Positions 50,713 through 60,150 of a DNA stretch of 64,000 nucleotides are shown here, in pieces. This DNA is from Haloarcula pellucida (lineage in GTDB: Archaea > Halobacteriota > Halobacteria > Halobacteriales > Haloarculaceae). The stretch's first letter is position 1; the number at the start of each line of letters is the position of its first letter. Where the stretch lies: positions 290,262 through 354,261 of the forward strand of contig NZ_BMOU01000001.1 in NCBI RefSeq assembly GCF_014647235.1, read 5' to 3'. Below the pieces are notes generated by a model, which saw nothing but the letters and a program-made list of their open reading frames with translations, did not search any database and was not told where the DNA came from. The position numbers and the translations under genes are program-made.

Positions 50713-51699
50713 ATGAACGCCATCGAGGTGGACGGACTGACGCGACGGTACGGCGACCTCGTGGCCGTCGACGACGTCTCTTTCTCGGTCGCCGAGGGCG
50801 AGATTCTCGGCTTGCTCGGCCCCAACGGGGCCGGGAAGTCCACGCTCGTCAACACGCTCTGTACGCTGCTCAGACCGAGCGAGGGGACCGCTCGCGTCGC
50901 CGGCCACGACGTGGTCGCCGACCCCGGCGGCGTCCGGTCGAGCATCGGCGTCGTGTTTCAGGAACCCGCTCTGGACGAGGAACTGACCGGGCGGGAGAAC
51001 CTCCGCTTTCACGCCCGTCTGTACGGCATTCGCAAGCAGCGTCGCCGGGAGCGGACGGCGACGGTGCTGGACCTCGTGGACCTCGCCGACGACGCCGACA
51101 AGCCCGTCGGCGAGTACTCCGGCGGGATGGCGAGACGGCTGGAACTCGCCCGCGGCCTCCTCCACGAACCGGCGGTCCTCTTTCTGGACGAACCGACCGT
51201 GGGACTGGACGCGGGGACGCGCAAGACCGTCCGGGAGTACGTCGCTCGCCTGAACCGCGAGGCCGGCGTCACCGTCGTGCTGACGACCCACTACATGGAG
51301 GAGGCCGACGCCCTATGCGACCGGGTCGCTATCGTCGACGACGGCAGCGTCGTCGCACTCGACGCGCCCGACGCGTTGAAAGACGGACTGGGCGGTGACG
51401 TGATACGGCTCGGGACCGACGGCCCGGCGGCCGTCGAGCGGGCGGTCGGCGACGCGCCGTGGGTCCGGTCGGTGACCCGGACTGGTGACGGCCTCGACGT
51501 GGGCGTCGACGACGGCGAGCGTCGGGTCGCGGCGCTCGTCACCGCCGCCAGCGAGGTGGCCGGCGTCTCGACCGTCTCCGTCGACCGCCCGACGCTCGAA
51601 CGCGTGTTCCTCTCGCTGACGGGCCGCACCGTCGAAGCGGCCGACGAGACGGGCCCTGGTGTCGCCGTGGCGGCAGAGACGGAGGCCGACGATGACTGA
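50713..51699 (+). CDS. ABC-2 exporter ATPase (drug/DrrA type)
   Basis: A 328-residue ATPase: Walker A GPNGAGKST, signature YSGGMARRLELARGLLHEP and Walker B AVLFLDEPTVGLDAGTRK, the switch histidine VVLTTHYMEEADALCD. A C-terminal region of about 100 residues is typical of DrrA-like drug or antibiotic exporters. It overlaps the permease gene by 8 bases. The operon begins 48 bases after the methylmalyl-CoA lyase, probably a separate unit. Confidence 0.9.
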   Translation: MNAIEVDGLTRRYGDLVAVDDVSFSVAEGEILGLLGPNGAGKSTLVNTLCTLLRPSEGTARVAGHDVVADPGGVRSSIGVVFQEPALDEELTGRENLRFHARLYGIRKQRRRERTATVLDLVDLADDADKPVGEYSGGMARRLELARGLLHEPAVLFLDEPTVGLDAGTRKTVREYVARLNREAGVTVVLTTHYMEEADALCDRVAIVDDGSVVALDAPDALKDGLGGDVIRLGTDGPAAVERAVGDAPWVRSVTRTGDGLDVGVDDGERRVAALVTAASEVAGVSTVSVDRPTLERVFLSLTGRTVEAADETGPGVAVAAETEADDD

Positions 51700-52480
51700 C
51701 GGATCCGGCCGACTCGGCCGGGAGGCCGTCGCCGTCTACGGGCTCTGGAAGCGCGACCTCGTGCGGTTCTGGCGGGCCAAGAGCCGCGTCGTCGGCCTCT
51801 TGTTGGGCCCCTTCTTCATCCTCGTGTTCTTCGGCTTCGGGTTCAGCGACGCCCGCTTCGGGTCGATTCCGTCGTCGCTGTCGTATCTGGAGTACCTCGT
51901 GCCGGGCATCCTCGGCTTTACGATGCTGTTCTCGGCGTCGTTCACCGGGCTGGCGGTGCTCTCGGACCGGGAAGTCGGCTTCCTGAAGGAGATTCTGGTC
52001 GCGCCGGTGAGTCGTACCGCCGTCGTCGTCGGCCGCATCGCCGGCGGTGCGACGACCACGATGCTGCAAGCACTGCTCATCCTCGTGCTGGCGGTGCCGC
52101 TCGGGTTCCGACCGGTGTCGCTCGTCGGCGTCGGCGTCGCCGTCGTCTTCCTCGTCCTCGTCGCCGCGACGTTCATCGGCCTCGGACTGGCGATGGCCTC
52201 GCAGTTCAAGGACACGCAGGGGTACAACCTCATCGTCAACTTCGCGCTCTTTCCGCTGGCCTTCCTCTCGGGGGCGTTCTACCCCCTCTCGAACCTGCCC
52301 GCGCCCCTCCAAGTCGTCGGCTACCTCAATCCGCTCACTTACGGTGTCGACGGCCTCCGAGGGGCGCTGGTGGGCTACTCCGAGCGAGCGCTCGTCGTCG
52401 ACTTCGGCGCGATGGTGATCGCCGCCGTCCTGACGGTGGCACTCGGCGCGGCGCTGTTCCGGCGGGTCGAGGCCGTCTGA
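51692..52480 (+). CDS. ABC-2 type permease
   Basis: A 262-residue permease with six membrane helices, ending with the family block FALFPLAFLSGAFYPLSNLPAPLQVVGYLNPLTYGVDGLRGALVG. It pairs with the DrrA-type ATPase upstream (8-base overlap). The ATG at 51692 is preferred to an earlier frame that overlaps more of the ATPase. Likely substrates are drugs, lipids or polysaccharide units. Confidence 0.9.
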   Translation: MTDGSGRLGREAVAVYGLWKRDLVRFWRAKSRVVGLLLGPFFILVFFGFGFSDARFGSIPSSLSYLEYLVPGILGFTMLFSASFTGLAVLSDREVGFLKEILVAPVSRTAVVVGRIAGGATTTMLQALLILVLAVPLGFRPVSLVGVGVAVVFLVLVAATFIGLGLAMASQFKDTQGYNLIVNFALFPLAFLSGAFYPLSNLPAPLQVVGYLNPLTYGVDGLRGALVGYSERALVVDFGAMVIAAVLTVALGAALFRRVEAV

Positions 52481-52481
52481 C

Positions 52482-53600
52482 CTACTCGAAGAACGCCGCC
52501 AGTCGCTCGGCCGCCTCCTCGATGCGTGGCGTTACCAGTGCGAACCGTATCCAGTCCGACCGCGACTCGCCGAAGGCCTCGCCGGGCATCCCGGCGACGC
52601 CGGCGTCGTCGATAAGTTCGTAGACGTTCGCGAAACTGCCGGCGAACTCCGGGAAGCGAGCCATCACGTAGAACCCGCCCTCGGGTCGATTGTACTCCGC
52701 ACCGGCGGCGTCCAGTGCCCCACAGAACGTATCGATGCGTCGTTCGAGCCGTCGGCGGCACTTCGCGTAGTACTCCGGCGAGGTGGTCCGTAAGGCTCGC
52801 TCGACGGCGTACTGGGCGGGGCGACTCCCGCTGACGTTGGTCAGCATGTGTCGTGTGCCGGCGCGGTCGACGAGATCACCGGCCGGGCCGTCGGGCGACG
52901 GGAAGACGGCGTAGCCGACCCGGAACCCGGTGATAGCCATCGACTTCGAGAAGGAGTTGGTCGCGACGACGTTCGGCGAGTCCTGTTCCAGTGCCGACGT
53001 GAACCGGCCGGCGTAGTCGAAGTGGTCGTACACCTCGTCGCTGACGAGGAGGGCGTCGTACTCCTCGGCGATTGCGACGAACTCGGCCATGGCGTCGGCG
53101 CCGTACACCGCGCCGGTCGGGTTGTTCGGCGAGTTGACGACGACGACGCTCGTCTCCTCGCTGGCGGCGGCTCTGACCGCATCGGGGTCGAGGTGGCCGT
53201 CCTCGTCGACGGAGACGATCGTCGTCTCGGCATCGAGGAAGCTCGCACGGCCGGCGTAGTAGGGATAGACGGGGTCGGTCAGCAGAATCTCGTCGCCGGG
53301 GAAGTGGTCCATGCCGCCGGTCATCGCGAGGTGGTTGGCCTCGCCCGCGCCGTTGGTGACGACGACCCGCGATACGTCGACCCCGCGTCTGGCGGCTATC
53401 TCCTCACGAAGGGACTTGAGGCCGCGACTGGGGGCGTACTGGAACGCGTCGGCGTCGGCCTCGGCGTAGTCTCGCAGACCGTCCCGGACCCCCTCGGGCG
53501 GGTCCCAGTCGGGGTTGCCCGAGACCATGTCGACCACGTCTCGGTCGGCCCGGGCCGCGTACTGCATCACCCGGAAAAACTGTGGCGTCTCGTAGTCCAT
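52482..53600 (-). CDS. PLP-dependent aminotransferase, class I/II
   Basis: A 372-residue aspartate-aminotransferase-fold enzyme: VVNSPNNPTGAVYG (substrate loop), LLVSDEVYDHFDYAG with the PLP-binding Asp, and TNSFSKSMAITGFRVGYAVFP with the Schiff-base lysine. The length is normal, and the N-terminus MDYETPQFFRVMQYAARADRD is the ATG at 53600. The amino acid specificity cannot be read. It converges with the ABC permease gene with a single-base gap. Confidence 0.9.
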   Translation of the reverse strand: MDYETPQFFRVMQYAARADRDVVDMVSGNPDWDPPEGVRDGLRDYAEADADAFQYAPSRGLKSLREEIAARRGVDVSRVVVTNGAGEANHLAMTGGMDHFPGDEILLTDPVYPYYAGRASFLDAETTIVSVDEDGHLDPDAVRAAASEETSVVVVNSPNNPTGAVYGADAMAEFVAIAEEYDALLVSDEVYDHFDYAGRFTSALEQDSPNVVATNSFSKSMAITGFRVGYAVFPSPDGPAGDLVDRAGTRHMLTNVSGSRPAQYAVERALRTTSPEYYAKCRRRLERRIDTFCGALDAAGAEYNRPEGGFYVMARFPEFAGSFANVYELIDDAGVAGMPGEAFGESRSDWIRFALVTPRIEEAAERLAAFFE

Positions 53601-53637
53601 ACCGTCGCTCGACGCTCCGCGGCCGTCTTTCTTTCCG

Positions 53638-53781
53638 TTACTGCCTGACGTAGAGGGTCAGCACGCCGAGCGCGAGGAGCAACAACCCCCACAGGAGGTC
53701 CGACCCGGGCAGGAACCCGAGGACGAGCGTCACGATACCGGAGGAGACGAGCGACCAACCGAGCGTGGTCTGGTAGGCCAT
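53638..53781 (-). CDS. Small two-helix membrane protein (47 aa)
   Basis: A 47-residue protein, MAYQTTLGWSLVSSGIVT then LVLGFLPGSD and LLWGLLLLALGVLTLYVRQ. Two short membrane helices joined by a PGSD turn, with strong G/C3 codons, indicate a real small gene. It follows the aminotransferase start by 37 bases on the same strand, so it may be in one unit upstream of it. Function unknown. Confidence 0.65.
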   Translation of the reverse strand: MAYQTTLGWSLVSSGIVTLVLGFLPGSDLLWGLLLLALGVLTLYVRQ

Positions 53782-53861
53782 ACGACGTGTTGGTGACAGA
53801 GACAGAAAGGTTCGGGGCCGACGACTGAACGCTTATTCCCGGCCGCGTACAACGACCGGCT

Positions 53862-54371
53862 ATGACCGACGACGAGACACCTATCGAGGAGCGCGTCGGC
53901 GACGTACTCCGGGACCGAGAGGAGACAGTCGCCGTCGCCGAGTCCTGCACCGGCGGCCTCGTCGGGTCGCTGTTGACCGACGTTCCGGGCTCTAGCGACT
54001 ACTTCGACCGCTCCATCGTCTCGTACTCCTATCGCGCGAAACAGGAACTGCTGGCCGTCTCTCGCGAGGCACTCGACGCCCACGGTGCTGTCTCCGAACC
54101 CGTCGCCCGCGAGATGGCCCAAGCGGTCAGAGACACCGCGGGGGCCGACTGGGGCGTCGCGACGACGGGCGTCGCCGGTCCCACCGGTGGCTCTCCGGAG
54201 ACGCCGGTCGGCACCGTCTACATCGCCGTCGCGCACGCCGCGCCGTGGGAGACGAACGACTCCGACTGTACAGTCGCTCACTACGAGTTCGACGGGTCAC
54301 GAACCGAGGTCAAACACCGTATCGCCAGACAGGCGCTCACGGACCTGTTAGCCGCCACACAGGAGGAGTAG
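53862..54371 (+). CDS. CinA-family nicotinamide-nucleotide amidohydrolase (PncC type)
   Basis: A 169-residue CinA C-terminal domain alone, as in PncC, which deamidates NMN. The motif VAVAESCTGGLVGSLLTDVPGSSDYF carries the active serine, with the conserved SYSYRAKQELL and GVATTGVAGPTGGSPETPVGTVYIAV blocks. Single-domain length is normal for PncC-like proteins. It also appears in DNA-repair-linked operons, but no competence gene is beside it here. Confidence 0.9.
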   Translation: MTDDETPIEERVGDVLRDREETVAVAESCTGGLVGSLLTDVPGSSDYFDRSIVSYSYRAKQELLAVSREALDAHGAVSEPVAREMAQAVRDTAGADWGVATTGVAGPTGGSPETPVGTVYIAVAHAAPWETNDSDCTVAHYEFDGSRTEVKHRIARQALTDLLAATQEE

Positions 54372-54408
54372 CAAAACCTATCGGACGGCCGGCCATCGGA
54401 CCGCGTAG

Positions 54409-54915
54409 ATGAATAAACGCGGGCACGTTCTGAACGCGGTCCTGCTGAGCATCGGGCTGGGGTACGTCCTCGACCCCTCCGGGGACGTCTCGACGTTCGC
54501 GACCATCGCGGAGGTGTTCCTCCCGGTGGTGCTGGGAGCGCTGTTTCCCGACGTCGACACGGCTTTCGGCAAACACCGGAAGACGCTGCACAACCTCCCG
54601 GTCCTGCTACTCTTTCTCGCACACCCAATCTACCACGGCGGAAACCTCCAGTGGGTGTGGCTCGGCGTGCTGACCCACTACGTCCTCGACTATCTGGGGT
54701 CGCGGCGGGGTATCGCCCTGTTCTACCCGCTCTCGGACACGGAGTACGGCTTCCCGTCCGGCGTCACGACGTCTAGCGACCGGGCCGAGATAGTCACGGT
54801 GGCCATCACCGTCTTCGAGCTCGCGGCTATCGCGGTACTGGTCCACGTCCTGCCGCAGTACCTCCCGCCGGAAGTGACACGGGCGCTCGCCGAGAGCACG
54901 GCGCTCGTCGCCTAG
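54409..54915 (+). CDS. Membrane-bound metal-dependent hydrolase (YdjM family)
   Basis: A 168-residue membrane protein with about four helices. The first metal block is MNKRGHVLNAVL with His6, then FPDVDTAFGKHRKTLHNLPVLLLF, and HYVLDYLGSRRGIALFYPLSDTEYGF carries the third site. This is the YdjM/LexA-regulated metal-dependent hydrolase family, of uncertain substrate. It converges with the PHP-domain gene, overlapping by 4 bases. Confidence 0.85.
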   Translation: MNKRGHVLNAVLLSIGLGYVLDPSGDVSTFATIAEVFLPVVLGALFPDVDTAFGKHRKTLHNLPVLLLFLAHPIYHGGNLQWVWLGVLTHYVLDYLGSRRGIALFYPLSDTEYGFPSGVTTSSDRAEIVTVAITVFELAAIAVLVHVLPQYLPPEVTRALAESTALVA

Positions 54916-55712
54916 TACACCTTGATGTCGTCGAACTTCCCGTCGTAGGCGACGTGGTCCGGGTGGGTCGGTGCCGTCCCCTGCAACATCACCCGGTCGA
55001 ACTTCTCCCAACTGTTCTCGTACCCTAAGTGTGCGAACTCCAGCCCGCGGCGGAGCGTGTGGCGCAGACCGTCGCGGTGGACGATTCGGCGTGGGACCTC
55101 GTCTCGCAGGGCCCGTGCCAATCCGTCGGCCGTCTGCAAGGCCTCGTCGAACGCCGTCCACGCCTCGCCGATGCTCCCGTGGAGGTGCGCGTACGAGGAG
55201 GCGAACGTCGGCAGGTCCGTCTCGCGGGCGAACCGCCGCGCACGCCGGTTGTGGTGTGGGAGGTGTTTCGGGTTGTACACTTCCACGGCGTCGATGACAC
55301 TGGCGTACGTCCGCAGTTCCTCGATGCCGAGGCTCACGCTCAGGAACCCGGGATGCGGGACCAAGACGGCGGCGTCCTGTCGCTCTAGCTCGGCCATCGT
55401 CCCGTCGAGGGTCAGAAAGTCCGGGACCTGCTCGTCGAGGCCGACGGCGAGGACGTGCCGGCGACGCTGCCACGTCCCCGTAAACAGCTCTCGACCCGGG
55501 ATGACGGTCAACTCGTCGTCGGAGAACCGTTCGGCTTTCGCACGGATGTCCGGCAACCGCGTGAAGTGTGGGGCGTACACGAGGGCGTCGAGTCCCCGTG
55601 CCTTCGCTCGCTGGACGACACGCTCGTCCAGAATCTTGACGTGTAGGTCGACGTGGAACCCCTCACTCGTCACGGCTTTCGCTATCCCGGTGTCACAATT
55701 AGAGGTTTCCAT
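54912..55712 (-). CDS. PHP-domain metal-dependent phosphoesterase
   Basis: A 266-residue PHP-fold protein: HVDLHVKILDERVV carries the first H-x-D-x-H site, LVYAPHFTRLPDIRAKAERF, TVIPGRELFTGTW and VPHPGF add further ligands, and AVEVYNPKHLPHHNRRARRF the last. PHP enzymes hydrolyse phosphate esters or act as nucleases. An internal GTG at 55673 would also begin just before the first motif. It converges with the YdjM-type gene. Confidence 0.85.
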   Translation of the reverse strand: METSNCDTGIAKAVTSEGFHVDLHVKILDERVVQRAKARGLDALVYAPHFTRLPDIRAKAERFSDDELTVIPGRELFTGTWQRRRHVLAVGLDEQVPDFLTLDGTMAELERQDAAVLVPHPGFLSVSLGIEELRTYASVIDAVEVYNPKHLPHHNRRARRFARETDLPTFASSYAHLHGSIGEAWTAFDEALQTADGLARALRDEVPRRIVHRDGLRHTLRRGLEFAHLGYENSWEKFDRVMLQGTAPTHPDHVAYDGKFDDIKVY

Positions 55713-55774
55713 TTACCGGAGTCGCCCGTCGTCGTGGCGAACGCTTTTGGTGTCGCACGGCCTGCCTCTCAGCA

Positions 55775-56065
55775 ATGCCACGCTGGGAGTGCGCTATCGA
55801 GGGCGACGACAGCCAGTTCGACCGCGTCGAAGACCTCATCGTCCACCAATCGACCGAACACGACCGCGTCTCGTGTAAGGTGTGTGGGACCGTCGTCCCC
55901 GACGGCTACTTCGCCATCAAGCACGCCTTCGACGAACACTCACGCGCGGAGTACGTCCGCGCCTACGACGCCTCTGCCGCGGAGGTCCGCCGCCGTGAGA
56001 ACATCAAGGAATCCGTCGAGGCCACGGCCGACATGAGCGAGGTCATCGACCGACTCGAAGGCTAA
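55775..56065 (+). CDS. Small C2H2-like zinc-finger protein (DUF7565-like)
   Basis: A 96-residue protein: MPRWECAIEGDDSQFDRVEDLIVHQSTEHDRVSCKVCGTVVPDGYFAIKHAFDEH. The spacing Cys6, His24/His29, Cys34/Cys37 and His50/His55 suggests two interleaved zinc sites. The C-terminal half is a charged helix (EVRRRENIKESVEATADMSEVID). I recall the family as haloarchaeal DUF7565. DNA or RNA binding is plausible. Confidence 0.75.
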   Translation: MPRWECAIEGDDSQFDRVEDLIVHQSTEHDRVSCKVCGTVVPDGYFAIKHAFDEHSRAEYVRAYDASAAEVRRRENIKESVEATADMSEVIDRLEG

Positions 56066-56208
56066 CGACCGATTTGTATTCTGTCGGGTTTCCTCGGCCG
56101 CCTTCGACGGTCTGTTTGGAGCCCTTCTCGCAAAAACGCTGGAACAACCGCCGCTGACTCGCGTCGCTCGTCGACAGTGACCCGGCGGCGTCGCCGCCGG
56201 ACGTTCGC

Positions 56209-56646
56209 TTACCGCTCCTCGGAGTCGAGGACGCGAATCTGGTCACCACGCACGGTGACCGGAATCGGGACCGTCGCCTCGTACAGTTCGACAGTGACCT
56301 GGTCCTTGCCCTCGTCGATACGCTGGACCTGGGCCTTCTCGCCTTTGAACGGCCCGGCGATGAGTTCGACGATGTCCCCTTCGGCGATACCCTCGACGTC
56401 GGGTTTCGGCGAGAGGAAGTGTTCGACCTCCGCGATGGAGGACTCGCCTTGCACGACGCCGTTGGCGTGTGGAATCTCGTCTAAGATACGGTCGAAGACG
56501 GCGTGGTCGTCGGCCTCGACCATCACGTAACTCGTCAGCGAGTCCGGGGCCAGCGCCGCGTGGATGTCCGGTTCCTCGCGGTTGATGATCATGTCCGCGA
56601 CGGTGCGTTCCTGGCTCGCCGTCGTCTTGACTGCGTAGATACCCAT
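56209..56646 (-). CDS. spt5: Transcription elongation factor Spt5
   Basis: A 145-residue NusG/Spt5 homologue. The NGN domain ([20 protein letters not shown]) is followed by a KOW motif ([31 protein letters not shown]). With Spt4 and RNA polymerase it promotes processive elongation. It is downstream of secE on the same strand, the gene order usual in archaea, with 4 bases between them. Confidence 0.95.
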   Translation of the reverse strand: MGIYAVKTTASQERTVADMIINREEPDIHAALAPDSLTSYVMVEADDHAVFDRILDEIPHANGVVQGESSIAEVEHFLSPKPDVEGIAEGDIVELIAGPFKGEKAQVQRIDEGKDQVTVELYEATVPIPVTVRGDQIRVLDSEER

Positions 56647-56650
56647 CTGT

Positions 56651-56830
56651 TTACACCGGTTTGCTGCCGGGGACGAAGGTCATTATGGCGAAGATGATGA
56701 AGCCGACGAGGCCGACGAGCATGATGCCGGCACCGGCAATCTTTGCGATCTGCGAGAACTCCTCCCAGGACGGCGTACTCGCCAGTTTGAGTACGCGAAC
56801 GTAGGAGGTGAGGTCGTACGGGACGTCCAT
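56651..56830 (-). CDS. secE: Protein translocase subunit SecE
   Basis: A 59-residue protein, the small essential SecE (Sec61 gamma) subunit. It begins [20 protein letters not shown], continues [15 protein letters not shown] and ends with a single membrane helix [20 protein letters not shown]. The amphipathic-helix-then-membrane-helix plan is typical of archaeal SecE. It lies 4 bases upstream of spt5, as expected, but ftsZ1 is separated from it by two extra genes. Confidence 0.95.
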   Translation of the reverse strand: MDVPYDLTSYVRVLKLASTPSWEEFSQIAKIAGAGIMLVGLVGFIIFAIMTFVPGSKPV

Positions 56831-56888
56831 ACCGAGGCGTACCCACTGGTGGCTTTTCTATATTGTGGTGCGCGACGGCCTGCGGGTG

Positions 56889-57155
56889 TCAGTCGTCCGC
56901 AACCGCCGACCGACCGTGCGAACGCCTCGACGACGGCTGTCGGGCCGTGTCGTCCCGACCGAGCGTGTCGGCAGTCTCGGTCATCCGCTCGGCGATGGCG
57001 GACTGCTGAGCGCTCAGCCGTTGCGTGGAGGCCTGCAACCGCTCGACGGCATCTCCGAGACCAGTGGTGTTGGTGCTGAGTCGCTCCATCGAGTCGCCGA
57101 GCGCCGATAGCGCGTCGCCGACGTCGGTACCGTCGTCTGTGCCGGTTTCGGTCAT
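56889..57155 (-). CDS. Small coiled-coil protein of unknown function (88 aa)
   Basis: An 88-residue acidic protein with a heptad region ALSALGDSMERLSTNTTGLGDAVERLQASTQRLSAQQSAIAERM, which resembles coiled-coil signalling helices. It has no membrane helix. It lies between the chemotaxis transducer and secE on the same strand, and might bind the transducer; the link is only by position and helix pattern. Confidence 0.6.
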   Translation of the reverse strand: MTETGTDDGTDVGDALSALGDSMERLSTNTTGLGDAVERLQASTQRLSAQQSAIAERMTETADTLGRDDTARQPSSRRSHGRSAVADD

Positions 57156-57224
57156 ACACAGTACTACACGGTCGTCGAACCTCGCTTGGATACCTAACGA
57201 GTTAGGAACCGACGGTCGACCGAG

Positions 57225-58763
57225 TCAGCGGCTCGTCGACTGTCCGTCGGACAGACGACTGACTGTCTCGTTTATCTCTTCGACCTGTCTGGTCTGCTCG
57301 CGCGTGTTGGCCGCGGCGTCCTGCATCTCGGTCGAGACTTCCTCCGCCCGGCGCACGACTTCGTCCAGCATGCTCGCTATCTCCTCGGTGCTCGCGGCCT
57401 GGTCGTCGGTGGCCTCCGAGACCTGTTCGATGCCGCTCGCCGTCTCCTCGATAGCGGCGACGATGTCGGTCAGCGCCTCGGTCGAGTTCTCGACCTGTTC
57501 GATACCACGCTTGACCTGTTCGTTCGTCTCTTCGAGGTTCTCGACGGTGTCCTGCGTGTCGGCCTTGATTCGCCCGACCATCGCCTCGATCTCGGACGCT
57601 CGCTCTTGGGACTCCTCGGCGAGGCCCTTGACCTCGTCGGCGACGACGGCGAACCCCTCGCCGGCCTCACCGGCGCGTGCGGCCTCGATGGAGGCGTTCA
57701 GCGCCAGCATGTTCGTCTCGTCGGCGATGTCGTCGATGACGGCGACGATTTCGTCTATCTCGTCGACCCGGTCACGGAGTGCGGACACGTCGTCGGCGAC
57801 CCGGTCTGTGGATTCGCCGACGTCCTGCATGACCCGTTCCGTCTCCTCTGCGGTCTTCTGGACCTCCGTAGCGGCGTCGTCTGCGTTCCGCGCCGTCGAG
57901 GCGACCTCGTCGCTCGTCGAGGCTATCTCCTCTATGGTGGCCGAGAGCGATTCGACCTCCTGACTGACGGTCGCGAGCGTCTCGGACTGCTCCGTCGACA
58001 GTTCGGAGACCCGCTGGCTGCTGTCCGCGACCGACTCGACGGAGTCGTGGAGGCTGTCGGTCCGTCCGGCGACGTCGGTGACGATGTCGTCCAGTCGCTG
58101 GGCCATCTGGTTGAGCGAGTCGACGACGTCGAGCAGTTCGTCGTCGACGTAGTCGGTCTCGGTGACGGACGCGCGGGCCTGCAGGTTTCCGGCTTCGATG
58201 TCGGCCATCGTCCCCTGCAGTTCCGCGACCATCCCCCGGAGTTGGTCCTGCCGGCGTGCGTCCTCGGTCCGGTCCTGTATCATCTCGACGACGCCGGTGA
58301 GCGTGCCGTCCTCGTCGTACATCGGGGCCGCGCTGAACCGGATGTGGCGGTCCTCCCCGCGGGCGTCCTTCATCACGCTCTGGTCGGCGTAGAGCGTGTA
58401 GTCGACGTCTTCGACCCGCGGGACGCCGTACTCCTCGTCGGCGGATTCGGGTGCTTCGATGACCTTCTCCGCGAGGGTCATCGACCGGCGTCCGTCGTGG
58501 TAGAACGCCGGCCCGACGACGCCGTGTTCCTCGGCGAGTTCGACAGCCTCGGCCTGTGATTCACCGGTCAGCGCCGCGATAGAGCTGTTCCAGTGCGTGA
58601 TGTCGCCGTCGCCGTCGAGGACGAAAATCGGGGTATCGACGTGGTCCAGAATGAGCCGGTAGTCCAGTGGGCCGCCGGCTGTCCCGCCACCGGTGACTCG
58701 TGTCTCGTCTGTGCCGACTTCCGCGTCCGATTGTTCGTGAGATGCCGACCGACCTGTTCCCAT
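57225..58763 (-). CDS. Soluble chemotaxis transducer with PAS domain
   Basis: A 512-residue methyl-accepting transducer without membrane helices. An N-terminal PAS domain ([33 protein letters not shown] ... [20 protein letters not shown]) feeds a coiled coil, adaptation helices and the signalling hairpin block [39 protein letters not shown]. It senses an internal cue such as redox or energy state. A TATA-like TATTATAC lies 28-35 bases upstream. The ATG at 58763 is chosen over a TTG four codons earlier. It sits inside what is usually a compact ftsZ-secE-spt5 cluster. Confidence 0.9.
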   Translation of the reverse strand: MGTGRSASHEQSDAEVGTDETRVTGGGTAGGPLDYRLILDHVDTPIFVLDGDGDITHWNSSIAALTGESQAEAVELAEEHGVVGPAFYHDGRRSMTLAEKVIEAPESADEEYGVPRVEDVDYTLYADQSVMKDARGEDRHIRFSAAPMYDEDGTLTGVVEMIQDRTEDARRQDQLRGMVAELQGTMADIEAGNLQARASVTETDYVDDELLDVVDSLNQMAQRLDDIVTDVAGRTDSLHDSVESVADSSQRVSELSTEQSETLATVSQEVESLSATIEEIASTSDEVASTARNADDAATEVQKTAEETERVMQDVGESTDRVADDVSALRDRVDEIDEIVAVIDDIADETNMLALNASIEAARAGEAGEGFAVVADEVKGLAEESQERASEIEAMVGRIKADTQDTVENLEETNEQVKRGIEQVENSTEALTDIVAAIEETASGIEQVSEATDDQAASTEEIASMLDEVVRRAEEVSTEMQDAAANTREQTRQVEEINETVSRLSDGQSTSR

Positions 58764-58886
58764 ATATTTGAACAAACCCAGATGTACTCGTATAATACTT
58801 ATCTTTAATTACCGACAAGACGCCGAGTAGGTCGTTCGATAGCGGACCGACTACGGCGAAAACAGCGCCGCCCGTGACGGGTCCAC

Positions 58887-60047
58887 TCAGTCGACGTAGT
58901 CGATGTCGTCGCCGAGTTGCTGGGCGGCCTTCTCCTGTTCGGCCTCGCTCTGGCCGTAGATCTGCGGGGACTCGACGCCGGTGACGACGATCATCGTCTC
59001 CATCTTGCCCTCGAAGTCGTTGTTGATGGAGGCGCCCCAGATGATGCGGGCGTCGGGGTCGATGCGGTCGTAGATCTCCTCGACGACGCCTTCGGCTTCC
59101 TCGATACTCATGTCGGGGCCGCCGACGACGTTGACGAGCGCAGAGTTCGCACCGTCGAATTCGACGTCCAGAAGCGGCGAGCGAAGCGCCGAACGGATGG
59201 AGTCCTGGGCCTTGTTCTCGGAGTCGGACTCGCCGAGACCGATCATCGCGACGCCGCCGTTCTCCATGATGGTGCGAACGTCGGCGAAGTCGACGTTGAC
59301 GAGGCCGGGCTTGGTGATGAGTTCGGTCATGCCCTTGACCGAGCGCATCAGGACGCGGTCACAGATCTTGAACGCGTCTTGCAGGGGCATCGACGGCGCG
59401 TAGTCGAGCAGTCGGTCGTTCGGGACGACGATGACTGTATCCGAGACCGCACGCAGGCGTTCGAGGCCCGCGTCGGCGTTGGCCCGCCGGCGCTCGCCTT
59501 CCGCAGTGAAGGGGATAGTGACGATAGAGATAGTGAGGGCACCGGCCTCCTGTGCGGCCTGTGCGATGACGGGGGCGGACCCGGTCCCGGTCCCGCCGCC
59601 GAGACCGGCGGTGACGAACACCATGTCAGAACCGTCGATAGACTGCTGGATGTCCTCGATGTCTTCCTGTGCGGCCTCCTCGCCGATCTTCGGGACCGAG
59701 CCGGCACCGCGACCACCGGTGCGCTTGCGGCCGATGAGAATCTTCGTGTCGGCTTTCACCTCGTCGGCGAGGTGCTGGGCGTCGGTGTTCGCGGCGACGA
59801 GTTTCGCCCCGTGGATTCCCTCTTCCATCATCCGGGTGACGGTGTTGCCGCCGGCACCGCCACACCCCACCACTGTGATCTTCGTTTCGAGGTCCTTGAC
59901 GACGCTCGCGAGTTCGTCGTCGGTCATCGTTCCCGAAGTCGACATCTCTTCTCTGCTCGGCGTCGTCTCGGTCGCCGTCTCGCCGTCGGAGGCCACGTCC
60001 TGTTCCTCCTCGGCCTCGTCGATGGCGTCGTCGATAATCGAGTCCAT
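58887..60047 (-). CDS. ftsZ1: Cell division protein FtsZ1
   Basis: A 386-residue tubulin homologue that forms the division ring. The GTP-binding loop is [13 protein letters not shown], the tubulin signature is [17 protein letters not shown] and the T7 loop has [16 protein letters not shown] 45-residue acidic N-terminus precedes the GTPase core, and there is no obvious C-terminal peptide beyond GDDIDYVD. The ATG at 60047 is preferred over an earlier in-frame start. In archaea ftsZ1 usually lies beside secE; here two genes intervene. Confidence 0.95.
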   Translation of the reverse strand: MDSIIDDAIDEAEEEQDVASDGETATETTPSREEMSTSGTMTDDELASVVKDLETKITVVGCGGAGGNTVTRMMEEGIHGAKLVAANTDAQHLADEVKADTKILIGRKRTGGRGAGSVPKIGEEAAQEDIEDIQQSIDGSDMVFVTAGLGGGTGTGSAPVIAQAAQEAGALTISIVTIPFTAEGERRRANADAGLERLRAVSDTVIVVPNDRLLDYAPSMPLQDAFKICDRVLMRSVKGMTELITKPGLVNVDFADVRTIMENGGVAMIGLGESDSENKAQDSIRSALRSPLLDVEFDGANSALVNVVGGPDMSIEEAEGVVEEIYDRIDPDARIIWGASINNDFEGKMETMIVVTGVESPQIYGQSEAEQEKAAQQLGDDIDYVD

Positions 60048-60150
60048 ATTTAAATCCCCGTTACAGACGAACACTCATTAGTTTTCCCCCTGCGTCTGAC
60101 ACTCGTCTGACGATTTGGTCGCCGCCTTCGGGCGTTTTGCGGGCCGTTTT

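Noticed and set aside
58917-60053. A 378-codon forward frame opposite ftsZ1
   Set aside because: Shadow of the FtsZ GTPase core, which has unmistakable motifs.
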